Source: Crocinitomicaceae bacterium
GTDB lineage: Bacteria; Bacteroidota; Bacteroidia; Flavobacteriales_D; Parvicellaceae
DNA length: 64,000 nt
Assembly: GCA_002723085.1 (NCBI GenBank)
Contig: PBNK01000002.1
Location: forward strand, 99,690-163,689
Direction of reading: 5' to 3'
Position numbers and translations under genes: made by a program. Each line of letters opens with the position of its first letter. The stretch's first letter is position 1. Below, piece after piece: positions 25,153-34,179 of the stretch. The notes beneath the pieces are model-generated. The model made no database searches, had not been told where the DNA came from, and saw only the letters and a program-made list of their open reading frames with translations.

Positions 25153-27828
25153 ATGCCAATATTGAATCGTACCTATATAATTTTATTTTCAGTTCTGCTA
25201 TTGATTGTAAGCTGTTCTACGGAAAAAAATACAATAATGACAAGAACTGTTCACAATATAAGCGCTAAATACAATGGTTATTTCAACGCAAATGAGTTAA
25301 TTAAAGAAACTAAATCAACTTTTTTATATGATAGGGTTGAGGATTATTCACAAATCTTACCCTTATATCCTTTGCCATCTTTAGAAGAATCAAAAAATTG
25401 GTATGCACCTATGGACACTGCAATAAGAAAGTGTGAATTAGTTATTGTTAAAAACAGAATGCCAAATGTTAAAAAAGGTAGAAACAGATATAAAGAGTGG
25501 TGCAAATGGATAGATGATAACTGGATGACTATTGGAATTGCTCAGTATTATAAAAAAGATTTTTCTGAAGCTTTAAACACATTTAAATATGTAAAAAATC
25601 ATTACCCATTAGAAAAAAGTTTTTATGAAAGTCAATTTTGGGAGGCAAAAGTTTTAATTGAAATGAACGCTTTTGAAGAAGCTGAAGAGGCACTTATTAA
25701 TTTAATCTCTCTTTATGAAGAGCAAAACAATCTAGAAGAAGAGGAAGAAGAAGAGAAAAAATTAACGCTTAATGAAAAGATAAGATATGCACTAAACTAT
25801 GATGAAAGAAAAGAGTATTTAGAAAATAATGGCGTTAAGATTACTGAAAGTCTAGTTTCTCAAATATATCCTACACTTTCTGATTTGTATTTAAAAAGCA
25901 ACCAAATTGAAGAAGCTAAAAAAAGTCTTGGTATAGCTATTAACTCAAAACAGAAAAAAGACTTTCAATCTAGAATGGTATTTATTCTAGCTCAATTATA
26001 TCATAAAGAAGGCGACATTAAAGCTTCTCAACTATATAATGAAGTAATTGAAATGAACCCAGAGTATGAAATGGCATTTCAAGCAAAAATTAATCGCGCT
26101 TTGTCTTTTAGTGATGGTGATACTAAAGCAATTAGAAATCAACTATTAAAGATGTTAAAAGATGACAAAAACATTGATTTTTATGATCAGATATATTATG
26201 CTTTAGCAGAAATCGCTTTTAAAGAGAAAAAAGAGGATTTAGCTGTTGAATATTTACACCTTTCAATAAACACTAGCAAATCCAATAAAACTCAAAAAGT
26301 AAAATCCCTGATTGGTTTAGCTGATTGGTTTTACGATACGAAAAAATACAAATCTTCTTTTTTATATTTTGATACTGCTTCAGCAATAATCGATAAAAAG
26401 GATCAAAATTACTTGTATGTAAATCAAAAACATAAAATTTTAAATTCTTGGAATAAATCAAATACAACTATTATAGGAAATGATAGTATTTTAAATCTAT
26501 GTAACATGTCAGAATCAGAATTGACTGATGTTATATTGGACTATATTGATAAACTTGAAAAGGCTAAAGAAAAGGCTAAAGAAAAGGAAGTTTCTTATAA
26601 TACTGGAGGGCTAAATAGATTGCCTAGTATATCAAGTCCATCCTCAACTATGTTCTTTTGGGATGAAAACCTTAAGGGTATTGGATATAATGAATTTCAA
26701 AGCCTGTGGGGAGATAGAAAATTAGAAGATAATTGGCGAAGGTCCATAAAATCTAACTTTAGCAATAAAGAAGAATTAAGTGATTCAACCTTAAACGCTG
26801 GCGATGGCATTAGTGTTGATTTTTTAATCAGCCAATTGCCTTGTGGAGATAATACGAAAATAGATTCCATAAATATAAATATTTTAAACGCTTTGTTTGA
26901 ACTTGGAATTTTACATCATTATCAAATTATTGACCTTAATGAATCCATAAAAAATTTTAATAGAATAATTAACCAATTCCAGCCTGAGGATAAATCTATT
27001 GCAGCTTTATATGAGCTTTATTTAATCTATGAAACCAAAGGAAATAATACCTTAAAAAATGAAATTAAAGACACGTTAATTACAAAATATCCTAACAGCA
27101 AGTATTCTAAATTATTACTTGACCCAAGTTCGAATAAAGAACAAGAAGAAAGCAGATTAAAAGAAGAACAACAATACAGCACTCTTTTTGAAGAATATAA
27201 AAAAGGTGAATATGTTTTTGTTTTTGATCAAACAAAGGAAAAATTAAAAGATAGCCTAAATCCATTTTATTGTGAATATGCTTTACTCAATGCTTATGCT
27301 TATGGCAAAACTAACGCAGGAGATAGTTTGAATTTTTTGATTAAAAAGTTAAAAAGGGTCTCTAAGAATTGTAAAGGTTCTGATCCTGGAGAATATGCCG
27401 ATGAAATTTTAATGGTTTTGCTTTCAAATAAATCAGAAAATCAACAAAATGAAAATGGCAATATTTTTTCTTTTAATCCAAAAAAAACTCACTCTTTTTT
27501 GCTTTTTGCACCTAAAGGATCTATTGACTTAAATAAATCAAAAAATAAAATTGCTGACTTTAATAAAACTTCATTTTCAAAAGATCAATTAAAGACAAAA
27601 TCTGTTTTTCTTAACACATCAGATCAGATGATTTTAGTGGAAAATTTTAAAAATTTAAATGATGCTATGGATTATTACACAGCATTTAAGGTAAATAAAG
27701 GTGGCGTTTCTGACTTACAAAATCAGAAATATTTTGTTATTACTCAGGAAAATTTAACTAAAATATATCTTCAGAAAAACATTAAAAAGTATGAGGTTTT
27801 CTTTAAAGACTTTTACATTCTAGACTAG
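25153..27828 (+). CDS. porW: Type IX secretion system lipoprotein PorW/SprE-like (TPR)
   Basis: Large TPR lipoprotein of about 891 residues. Signal segment IILFSVLLLIVSC with the lipidated Cys near residue 21. The following block VHNISAKYNGYFNANELIKE is the hallmark of SprE/PorW proteins, which in Flavobacterium and Porphyromonas are needed for T9SS function and link the PorP/SprF-PorN machinery. Helical repeats fill the rest, with a low-complexity Glu run near residue 196. The ATG at 25153 is preferred over an in-frame TTG at 25141. T9SS-dependent cargo is encoded elsewhere in the window (46758, 59234). Confidence 0.8.
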   Translation: MPILNRTYIILFSVLLLIVSCSTEKNTIMTRTVHNISAKYNGYFNANELIKETKSTFLYDRVEDYSQILPLYPLPSLEESKNWYAPMDTAIRKCELVIVKNRMPNVKKGRNRYKEWCKWIDDNWMTIGIAQYYKKDFSEALNTFKYVKNHYPLEKSFYESQFWEAKVLIEMNAFEEAEEALINLISLYEEQNNLEEEEEEEKKLTLNEKIRYALNYDERKEYLENNGVKITESLVSQIYPTLSDLYLKSNQIEEAKKSLGIAINSKQKKDFQSRMVFILAQLYHKEGDIKASQLYNEVIEMNPEYEMAFQAKINRALSFSDGDTKAIRNQLLKMLKDDKNIDFYDQIYYALAEIAFKEKKEDLAVEYLHLSINTSKSNKTQKVKSLIGLADWFYDTKKYKSSFLYFDTASAIIDKKDQNYLYVNQKHKILNSWNKSNTTIIGNDSILNLCNMSESELTDVILDYIDKLEKAKEKAKEKEVSYNTGGLNRLPSISSPSSTMFFWDENLKGIGYNEFQSLWGDRKLEDNWRRSIKSNFSNKEELSDSTLNAGDGISVDFLISQLPCGDNTKIDSININILNALFELGILHHYQIIDLNESIKNFNRIINQFQPEDKSIAALYELYLIYETKGNNTLKNEIKDTLITKYPNSKYSKLLLDPSSNKEQEESRLKEEQQYSTLFEEYKKGEYVFVFDQTKEKLKDSLNPFYCEYALLNAYAYGKTNAGDSLNFLIKKLKRVSKNCKGSDPGEYADEILMVLLSNKSENQQNENGNIFSFNPKKTHSFLLFAPKGSIDLNKSKNKIADFNKTSFSKDQLKTKSVFLNTSDQMILVENFKNLNDAMDYYTAFKVNKGGVSDLQNQKYFVITQENLTKIYLQKNIKKYEVFFKDFYILD

Positions 27829-27842
27829 AATTAGGAATTTTG

Positions 27843-27850
27843 TATATTTG
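27843..27850 (+). promoter_or_regulatory. Candidate -7 promoter element of the bactofilin gene
   Basis: TATATTTG, an exact TAnnTTTG match, 15 bases upstream of the ATG at 27866 and just after the porW stop codon. No clear -33 box is visible. If used, bactofilin can be expressed independently of porW. Confidence 0.4.
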
Positions 27851-27865
27851 TCGAAAATTTATTTT

Positions 27866-28312
27866 ATGGTATTCAAATCAGATAAAAACACAATAGGAAG
27901 TTTTAGTGGTGGGAGTCAATCTCCAGACAAACTAAATAGAATTGTTGAAGGAACTAATATTATTGGAGATATAAAATCTGAATCTAACATTAGAATAGAC
28001 GGTTATGTTAAAGGAACTGTAACTACTAAAGGAAGACTTGTTCTAGGAACAACTGGAAAAATTGAGGGTGAAATATCCTGTAGAAATGCTGATTTAGAGG
28101 GAAAACTGAATGGAATAATTCAAGTTAGCGAATTGCTTTCTCTAAAGAGTACTGCTATTCTTCATGGAGAAATCTCAACTAATAAACTATCCATTGAACC
28201 AGGGGCTATTTTCTCTGGGAATTGTAAAATGGGAGCTGTTTTAAAAGACCTTTCAAATAATGAAGAAAGCCTACCTAAAAAAGAATTGATTTCTAAAGAA
28301 AAAACTGCATAA
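27866..28312 (+). CDS. Bactofilin family cytoskeletal protein
   Basis: A 148-residue polymer-forming protein. The central right-handed beta-helix is visible as short repeats rich in G, I and V (IIGDIKSESNIRIDGYVKGT, KGRLVLGTTGKIEGEISC, and ILHGEISTNKLSIEPGAIFSG). Bactofilins assemble nucleotide-independent filaments that position envelope enzymes, often M23 peptidases; an M23 gene lies two genes upstream on the other strand. The ATG at 27866 is chosen over a TTG at 27848 because the latter overlaps the promoter element. N- and C-terminal tails are disordered, as usual. Confidence 0.88.
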   Translation: MVFKSDKNTIGSFSGGSQSPDKLNRIVEGTNIIGDIKSESNIRIDGYVKGTVTTKGRLVLGTTGKIEGEISCRNADLEGKLNGIIQVSELLSLKSTAILHGEISTNKLSIEPGAIFSGNCKMGAVLKDLSNNEESLPKKELISKEKTA

Positions 28313-28366
28313 TTATTAAATTGGCTTTTTTACGATTTCTTTTCCATGTTTTACTTAATAAAAGCG

Positions 28367-28374
28367 TAACTTTG
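28367..28374 (+). promoter_or_regulatory. Candidate -7 promoter element of the universal stress protein gene
   Basis: TAACTTTG, an exact TAnnTTTG match, 27 bases upstream of the ATG at 28402, a normal leader length. The -33 region is T-rich without a clear TTTG. Confidence 0.45.
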
Positions 28375-28401
28375 CACTTTTAAAATTTATAATATTTAAT
28401 T

Positions 28402-29232
28402 ATGAGTACTAAATTACTTGTTCCAACAGATTTTACAGAAGTAGCTCATACAGCCATTCAACATGCTGTAAAGCTAGGAGAAATAGTTGATGCCGAAATT
28501 ATTTTATTAAATGTAGTTAAGGATAAAGAAGACATTGCTGATGCCAATATTAAGCTACAAAAAGAAGAAGTCTATGCTAAAGGAATTTCAAAAGATGCAA
28601 ACGTAAAATGTATAGTGAGAGTAGGAAATATTTTTGACGACATTGGAGATGCAGCTTCTGAAGTTGGTGCTAATTTAATTTTTATGGGGACTCATGGCGC
28701 TAGCGGATGGCAAAAAGTTACTGGAAGTTATGCACTAAAAGTAATCACAAACTCTTCCGTTCCATTTATTGTAGTGCAAGATGAATTGATGAAAGATTCT
28801 GGTTACGACTCTATCGTAGTTCCTTTAGATCTAAATAAAGAAACAAAACAAAAGTTAGAAATCGTTAGTAGTGTTGCACATTATTTTGATTCAGAAGTAC
28901 ATTTAATTACACCAAAAGAGACTGATGAATTTCTTAGAAATAAATTAAAAGCAAATTTAGTTTGGGCCAATAAGTATTTAACGAATAAGAACATTAAATG
29001 CACTGCTCATGTTGCTGAAAAAGGAAGTAAATTTATTGATGAAATTGCTAAACTGTCTGAAGAGGTTGATGCTGATTTAATTTCAATCATGAATTTACAG
29101 AACAATTCATTGATGGGTATTTTAGGAAACTCTTATCAGCAAGACATTATCACTAATAAACAAAAGGTTCCTGTACTATGTATGAATCCGTTGCAATCAA
29201 CGGTTGCAGCTGGAAGTATATTAGTTAGGTAA
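28402..29232 (+). CDS. Universal stress protein, tandem Usp domains
   Basis: A 276-residue protein of two Usp folds. The first domain (residues 1-132) starts KLLVPTDFTEVAHTAIQHAV and carries a nucleotide-binding-like loop, LIFMGTHGASGWQKVTGSYA. The second (about 137-270) is more divergent (IVVPLDLNKETKQKLEIVS...SIMNLQNNSLMGILGN) and lacks the clear G-x(2)-G-x(9)-G pattern. Cytoplasmic stress-response role by family; ligand unknown. It has its own likely promoter and is followed by lysS after 21 bases. Confidence 0.9.
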   Translation: MSTKLLVPTDFTEVAHTAIQHAVKLGEIVDAEIILLNVVKDKEDIADANIKLQKEEVYAKGISKDANVKCIVRVGNIFDDIGDAASEVGANLIFMGTHGASGWQKVTGSYALKVITNSSVPFIVVQDELMKDSGYDSIVVPLDLNKETKQKLEIVSSVAHYFDSEVHLITPKETDEFLRNKLKANLVWANKYLTNKNIKCTAHVAEKGSKFIDEIAKLSEEVDADLISIMNLQNNSLMGILGNSYQQDIITNKQKVPVLCMNPLQSTVAAGSILVR

Positions 29233-29253
29233 ACACATTAACATTTTTTTCAT

Positions 29254-30957
29254 TTGGCACTTTCTGAGCAAGAATTAATTAGACGGGAAAGTCTAAAAAA
29301 AATTATTGAAAAAGGGATTAACCCTTATCCAGCACCACAATTTCATGTTTCAGATTATTCAGCTGATCTTGTTTCAAATTTTGAAGATGGAAAAGACGTA
29401 ACTATTGCTGGCAGATTAGTAAGGAGAAAAATCCAAGGAAAGGCAAGTTTTGCAGATCTTCAAGACTCAAAAGGAAAAATTCAGCTATATTTTAATCGAG
29501 ATGAGATTTGTCCAGACGAAGATAAGTCAATGTACAACGATGTCTTTAAAAAACTACTAGACTTAGGGGACTTCCTTGGTATAAAAGGAAAGGTTTTCAA
29601 AACCATGGTTGGAGAAATAAGCATTCAGGTTGAATCATTTACTGTTCTAAGCAAAGCCTTAAAACCACTTCCGCTACCAAAAATTGATAAAGAAGGAAAT
29701 GTTTATGATGCCTTTAATGATCCAGAATTAAGATACAGAAGAAGATATGTTGACTTGGTAGTCAATGACCATGTAAAACAAACTTTTATCAAAAGGTCTA
29801 AGATAATTTCTTCGATGAGGAATTTCTTAAACCAAAAAGAATACCTTGAGGTTGAGACTCCAATCCTTCAATCAATTCCTGGGGGAGCTGCCGCTCGACC
29901 TTTCATTACTCATCACAATGCTTTAGATGTACCATTGTACTTAAGAATTGCCAATGAACTGTATTTAAAAAGGTTAATTGTTGGTGGATTTGAAGGCGTT
30001 TATGAATTTGCTAAAGACTTCAGAAACGAAGGAATGGATAGAACCCATAATCCGGAGTTTACTCAAATGGAAATCTATGTTGCCTATAAAGACTATTTGT
30101 GGATGATGGATTTCACTGAAGAAATGCTTGAAACCATTTGTTTAGATGTTCTTGGGACTACTGATGTGAAAATTGGCGAAAACAACATTAGCTTTAAAAG
30201 GCCTTTTAAACGAATTTCAATGATTGACTCTATAAAAGAGCACACAGGAATTGACATTTCAAAAATGGATGAAACCAAACTTAAAGAAACTTGTAAAAAG
30301 CTTAATGTTGAGGTGGATGAAACCATGGGGAAAGGAAAAATGATAGATGAAATATTTGGTGAAAAATGTGAGGCTACATATATTCAACCTACATTCATTA
30401 CCGACTACCCTGTTGAGATGTCGCCACTATGTAAAAAACACCGAGACAATCCTGAACTAACCGAACGATTTGAATTGATGGTTAACGGAAAAGAATTGGC
30501 CAATGCTTATTCTGAACTAAATGACCCTATTGATCAAAAAGAAAGGTTTGAAGAGCAAGTAAAACTGGCTGAAAAAGGGGATGACGAAGCCATGTTTATA
30601 GACCAAGATTTTGTTCGAGCATTGGAATACGGAATGCCTCCAACTTCTGGGATGGGCATAGGCATAGATAGGCTTTGCATGTTCTTAACCAATCAGTCTT
30701 CAATACAAGAAGTGTTGTTTTTCCCTCAAATGAAGCCTGAAAAATGGGACACAGGTCCAGATTTAAATGCATATAAGTCATTAGGTGTCCCTGAAGAATG
30801 GATAGAACACATCTACAACGCTGGATATGTTACTGCCACTTCTTTAGTAGAAGGAAAACCTACAGCCGTACATCAAAAACTAAATGGCTACAGAAAGAAA
30901 AACAAAATTGACTTAGCTCCTCTTCAATTGGCTGAAGTTGAAGCTTGGTTTTCTTAG
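29254..30957 (+). CDS. lysS: Lysyl-tRNA synthetase, class II
   Basis: Charges tRNA-Lys. The N-terminal OB-fold anticodon-binding domain (VTIAGRLVRRKIQGKASFAD) is followed by the class II core. Motif 2 lies in FAKDFRNEGMDRTHNPEFT and motif 3 in GMGIGIDRLCMFL. The 567 residues exceed the E. coli length (about 505) because of a C-terminal extension of about 65 residues after motif 3 with a helix-hairpin-like sequence, which many Bacteroidota LysS proteins have. The start is TTG at 29254, with no better ATG. Confidence 0.95.
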   Translation: MALSEQELIRRESLKKIIEKGINPYPAPQFHVSDYSADLVSNFEDGKDVTIAGRLVRRKIQGKASFADLQDSKGKIQLYFNRDEICPDEDKSMYNDVFKKLLDLGDFLGIKGKVFKTMVGEISIQVESFTVLSKALKPLPLPKIDKEGNVYDAFNDPELRYRRRYVDLVVNDHVKQTFIKRSKIISSMRNFLNQKEYLEVETPILQSIPGGAAARPFITHHNALDVPLYLRIANELYLKRLIVGGFEGVYEFAKDFRNEGMDRTHNPEFTQMEIYVAYKDYLWMMDFTEEMLETICLDVLGTTDVKIGENNISFKRPFKRISMIDSIKEHTGIDISKMDETKLKETCKKLNVEVDETMGKGKMIDEIFGEKCEATYIQPTFITDYPVEMSPLCKKHRDNPELTERFELMVNGKELANAYSELNDPIDQKERFEEQVKLAEKGDDEAMFIDQDFVRALEYGMPPTSGMGIGIDRLCMFLTNQSSIQEVLFFPQMKPEKWDTGPDLNAYKSLGVPEEWIEHIYNAGYVTATSLVEGKPTAVHQKLNGYRKKNKIDLAPLQLAEVEAWFS

Positions 30958-31045
30958 TTTAGAAACTTTTTGTTATTGCTTATTACTAAAAGCTATTATT
31001 TTTTCAAATAAATTAATACATCATAATTAACTTTTTGATAATTTA

Positions 31046-32791
31046 ATGAAAAATTATTTCATGAAAAATATATATTATGTTCTGATAATATTTTTGTTGT
31101 CCTCTTGTTGGGCTTCCTCATCATTTGTAAAAAAAGAAAAGTGGGAGGAAATGCATACCGCAAAAATTAAAATCATGGACAACTCTTATCCAACACCGTC
31201 ATTTACTAATAAAAAAGGGGAAACAATTATACCTACTAAAACTGAAACAAATTCTGATTCAAAAGTATATAAGTTTTACATTGAAAAATTGTACAAGAAA
31301 AACTTAAACATAAATGTTAACTCAGAAATGTTTGAAGATTTTTCTTTAGAAATAAAAAGAAAAACTAGACCTGGTGTTTTAACAATAGATGTTCTTTCTT
31401 CCGTTTGGGTATTAGGCATGCCTTTTTTAGCTGGTCATTTTATCAATACTAAAATTTACAAACTTGACAACTCTGAATATACTTTTAGCCCTAAAACTTC
31501 TGAAGAATTTTATGCCGCACAATTGAATAAATTAAAACTAAACCCCAACAGTAAAAAAGAAAATTTTGATCGTTACATTTTAAAATACCCAGACTCACCA
31601 TTTATTGAAGAAGCAAGTGAAACTGCCCTTCATTTATTTTATAAAGAAAATATTTCTAAACAATCAACTTACATTGACCTAGTTAAATTCACAAAGGACA
31701 TAAAGACTCAGGAAAAAAAATATGGTTCAAAAATATCTGATGAAAATTGGTCATCAATCGATAGTAAAAAACAAGAAAAACTTTCTTCTCTTAGAACAAA
31801 AATGCTCAGAGAAATTCAAAACAATAAAACTGAAAGCAATTTTTGGAATATTATTTCCAACTTTAATAATCATTCATATGAGATAGAGTTTCAAGACCAA
31901 AATGACATGTATGATTTACTTTTAAAAGAAATCAAGAAATCTAATTTTAATGGGGAATTTTTAGCTTGGAATGAAAATATGGAAAATTCCTCAAAAACTA
32001 AATTAAATTTTAAAAATGGAAAAAAAGATGGGGAAATAAGGGTTTACTTTTACAACAATCAAATTAAAAAAATTGAAAATTGGGCTGTAGGTAAAAGGGA
32101 AGGCATAACAAAAATTTACTATGAAAGTGGTGAAATTAAACGAATTGAAGACTGGAAATTTGGAAGAATTGATTTTAAAATTGGATTTCAAAAAAATCAA
32201 CTTTCCAATATGGAAAAATATGGTGATGACTTAACTAAGTCCAAAGATCACCTTTTAGCAGTATCAAAATATAAAACAGCAAAAAAAGAACTTAAAAAAT
32301 TAGAGAAAATTTTAAGTGTCAATAATGAAACAAATAACGATATTAATAAATTAATAAACATAAAAAGTATTGATTCTAAAATCAATTCTTCTATTGATAA
32401 ATATGCCTATTCACTTCTTAAAAAAGGGAATAACAGCTACAATGCTAAAGATTATAGCAAAGCTATTGGTTTTTATAATGAATTTTTAGAATACAAAACA
32501 GACGATATTTCTGTAAAAAATAAAATAAAAACTTGCGAGAGAAAGATAGAAGAAGAAAATAAAAAACGAATTGAATTAAACAGAAAAAAGGCAGAATTAA
32601 GAAAAAATAGAACTGTAAGTTGTAATTGGTGTAGAAGTAAGTATCGTTATGGTGATGGTTGTTTGAGTGCAAAAAATCCTGGTTATCCTTTTTTTAGTGA
32701 CAAACCTTGCGATCAGAATCAATGTGATTGGGGTGGTGGTGATTACTGTTCTTTTAAATGTGCTGTTGAAGCTTGCTATAACGATCAATAA
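31046..32791 (+). CDS. Lipoprotein with YwqK-like repeats, TPR and Cys-rich C-terminus, unknown function
   Basis: A 581-residue predicted lipoprotein (signal YVLIIFLLSSC, Cys near residue 18). From about residue 310 there are MORN/YwqK-like repeats: NFKNGKKDGEIRVYFYNNQI and AVGKREGITKIYYESGEIKR. A single TPR-like hairpin follows (LLKKGNNSYNAKDYSKAIGF, near 458). The last 45 residues contain nine cysteines in the order C-x2-C-x10-C, then C-x4-C-x7-C-x3-C-x4-C, reminiscent of a small metal- or disulfide-stabilised module. The combination is unfamiliar to me. Two start ATGs are possible (31046, 31061). It lies upstream of the O-acetylation-like cluster on the same strand, separated by 132 bases. 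Confidence 0.68.
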   Translation: MKNYFMKNIYYVLIIFLLSSCWASSSFVKKEKWEEMHTAKIKIMDNSYPTPSFTNKKGETIIPTKTETNSDSKVYKFYIEKLYKKNLNINVNSEMFEDFSLEIKRKTRPGVLTIDVLSSVWVLGMPFLAGHFINTKIYKLDNSEYTFSPKTSEEFYAAQLNKLKLNPNSKKENFDRYILKYPDSPFIEEASETALHLFYKENISKQSTYIDLVKFTKDIKTQEKKYGSKISDENWSSIDSKKQEKLSSLRTKMLREIQNNKTESNFWNIISNFNNHSYEIEFQDQNDMYDLLLKEIKKSNFNGEFLAWNENMENSSKTKLNFKNGKKDGEIRVYFYNNQIKKIENWAVGKREGITKIYYESGEIKRIEDWKFGRIDFKIGFQKNQLSNMEKYGDDLTKSKDHLLAVSKYKTAKKELKKLEKILSVNNETNNDINKLINIKSIDSKINSSIDKYAYSLLKKGNNSYNAKDYSKAIGFYNEFLEYKTDDISVKNKIKTCERKIEEENKKRIELNRKKAELRKNRTVSCNWCRSKYRYGDGCLSAKNPGYPFFSDKPCDQNQCDWGGGDYCSFKCAVEACYNDQ

Positions 32792-32923
32792 AAAAACATA
32801 TTAATATCTATCTTATTTCTTTTATAAATTACTTATTAAACAGGCTTTTATTAATCAAATTCTGTTAAAAACAATTTTAAGTCCTTGCTTTTTTTTTAAA
32901 TAAAACCTTCAACTTTAATTAAG

Positions 32924-34135
32924 TTGAAAAAAGGTGTTTTAAATATTGTTTTTATAGTCTGTTTTTGGGCAGGCTTTAGTCAGCCTTATGAAAACGGATT
33001 AAATAGTTTTACCCATGCAACTAAAGAATCTTGTCATTGTGATTCAGCAATACTTAAATCCTTAAAACTAAAACACCTCAAAAAACAAAAAATTACTGTT
33101 TTTGAGGCCTGTGAATTGTTATGCAACCAAAAACAAAACCACCCTTATTTAGAAAAATTAATCGCAGAAAAAGGATTGCCATTAAAATTCAGCTTTATCC
33201 CAATAGTTCAAAACGTTGTTAGGGTTGATAAATACAACCAAGTTGGCTTATGGGGGTTAAACTACATCTACGCATTGCATAACGGGTTAAGAATGGGTAA
33301 GTATGTTGACCAAAGAAAAGACCCTTTTGCTGCAACAATTGCTGCAACAAAACAACTTGAAAAATTCATAGCTAAATACGAAGATCCCAATTGGACCGTT
33401 TTGGCTTTTTGGACAAGTCCTTCCTACATACAAAGCGTCAAAAAAGTAGCCCAAAGCGAATCTTGGGAAGAATGTAAACCGTTCATAAAAAGTGAATGTT
33501 TAAATCAACTTCATTTGCTAAATGATTTATATAAAATAGATTCTTCTAAAGCCATTATTTCATCAAATAAAAAATCAAAAACAGCTGATTTAGATTCTAT
33601 ATACTTAAATGAAACCATATCCTACAACGCAATTTATGATTTGACATTTTTAGACTTAAGCAACATAAACAAAAACAACCCTGCGTTACTTAAACCCTAT
33701 ATACCCTCTAATTTGAAAATTTCAGTGACCAAAAATGAAAAAGAAAAATTAAGTTCTGTTTTGCCTGAACTTAGCAATTATCAAAAATCCCTTGATAAGG
33801 TTCAATTAAAGTCCATGAAATTCAAAAAAAAATATGAAGTAAAACAAGGAGACAACCTTGGAAAAATTGCTATTGAAAATGAAATAACTGTTGATGAAAT
33901 CATGAAATGGAACAATTTAAAAACCACCACAATATACATTGGTGAAAAATTAATTTTATTTGAAGAAGAAGACCCTTCAAGCTCTATGAATTTTGAAAAA
34001 TATATCGTGAAAAAAGGGGATGAGCTTTGGTCAATTGCGCAAAAATTTAATGGCGTAACCACAAAAAACATTTTAGCATACAACTATTTAACTAACATTA
34101 AAAAAGGAGAAATATTAAAAATTCCAATGAAATAA
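32924..34135 (+). CDS. Transglycosylase-like LysM protein, probably catalytically inactive
   Basis: A 403-residue exported protein (signal peptide to about GFSQ, residue 20) read from a TTG start. Residues 80-150 follow the MltD/SLT fold: LPLKFSFIPIVQNVVRVDKY, then VGLWGLNYIYALHNGL, then YVDQRKDPFAATIAATKQL. In active MltD-type enzymes the segment reads LP-x-x-IES, where Glu is the catalytic acid; here it is Gln96-Asn97. The usual AAYNxGPG motif is also replaced (AFWTSPSY). Two C-terminal LysM domains remain intact (about 303-346 and 358-402: YEVKQGDNLGKIA, YIVKKGDELWSIA). It therefore looks like a glycan-binding scaffold rather than an enzyme. First gene of the SGNH-SGNH-MBOAT run. Confidence 0.8.
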   Translation: MKKGVLNIVFIVCFWAGFSQPYENGLNSFTHATKESCHCDSAILKSLKLKHLKKQKITVFEACELLCNQKQNHPYLEKLIAEKGLPLKFSFIPIVQNVVRVDKYNQVGLWGLNYIYALHNGLRMGKYVDQRKDPFAATIAATKQLEKFIAKYEDPNWTVLAFWTSPSYIQSVKKVAQSESWEECKPFIKSECLNQLHLLNDLYKIDSSKAIISSNKKSKTADLDSIYLNETISYNAIYDLTFLDLSNINKNNPALLKPYIPSNLKISVTKNEKEKLSSVLPELSNYQKSLDKVQLKSMKFKKKYEVKQGDNLGKIAIENEITVDEIMKWNNLKTTTIYIGEKLILFEEEDPSSSMNFEKYIVKKGDELWSIAQKFNGVTTKNILAYNYLTNIKKGEILKIPMK

Positions 34136-34179
34136 CACCATTTAGGCCATTTTTATTCATAATAGGGCTTCTGTCAATT

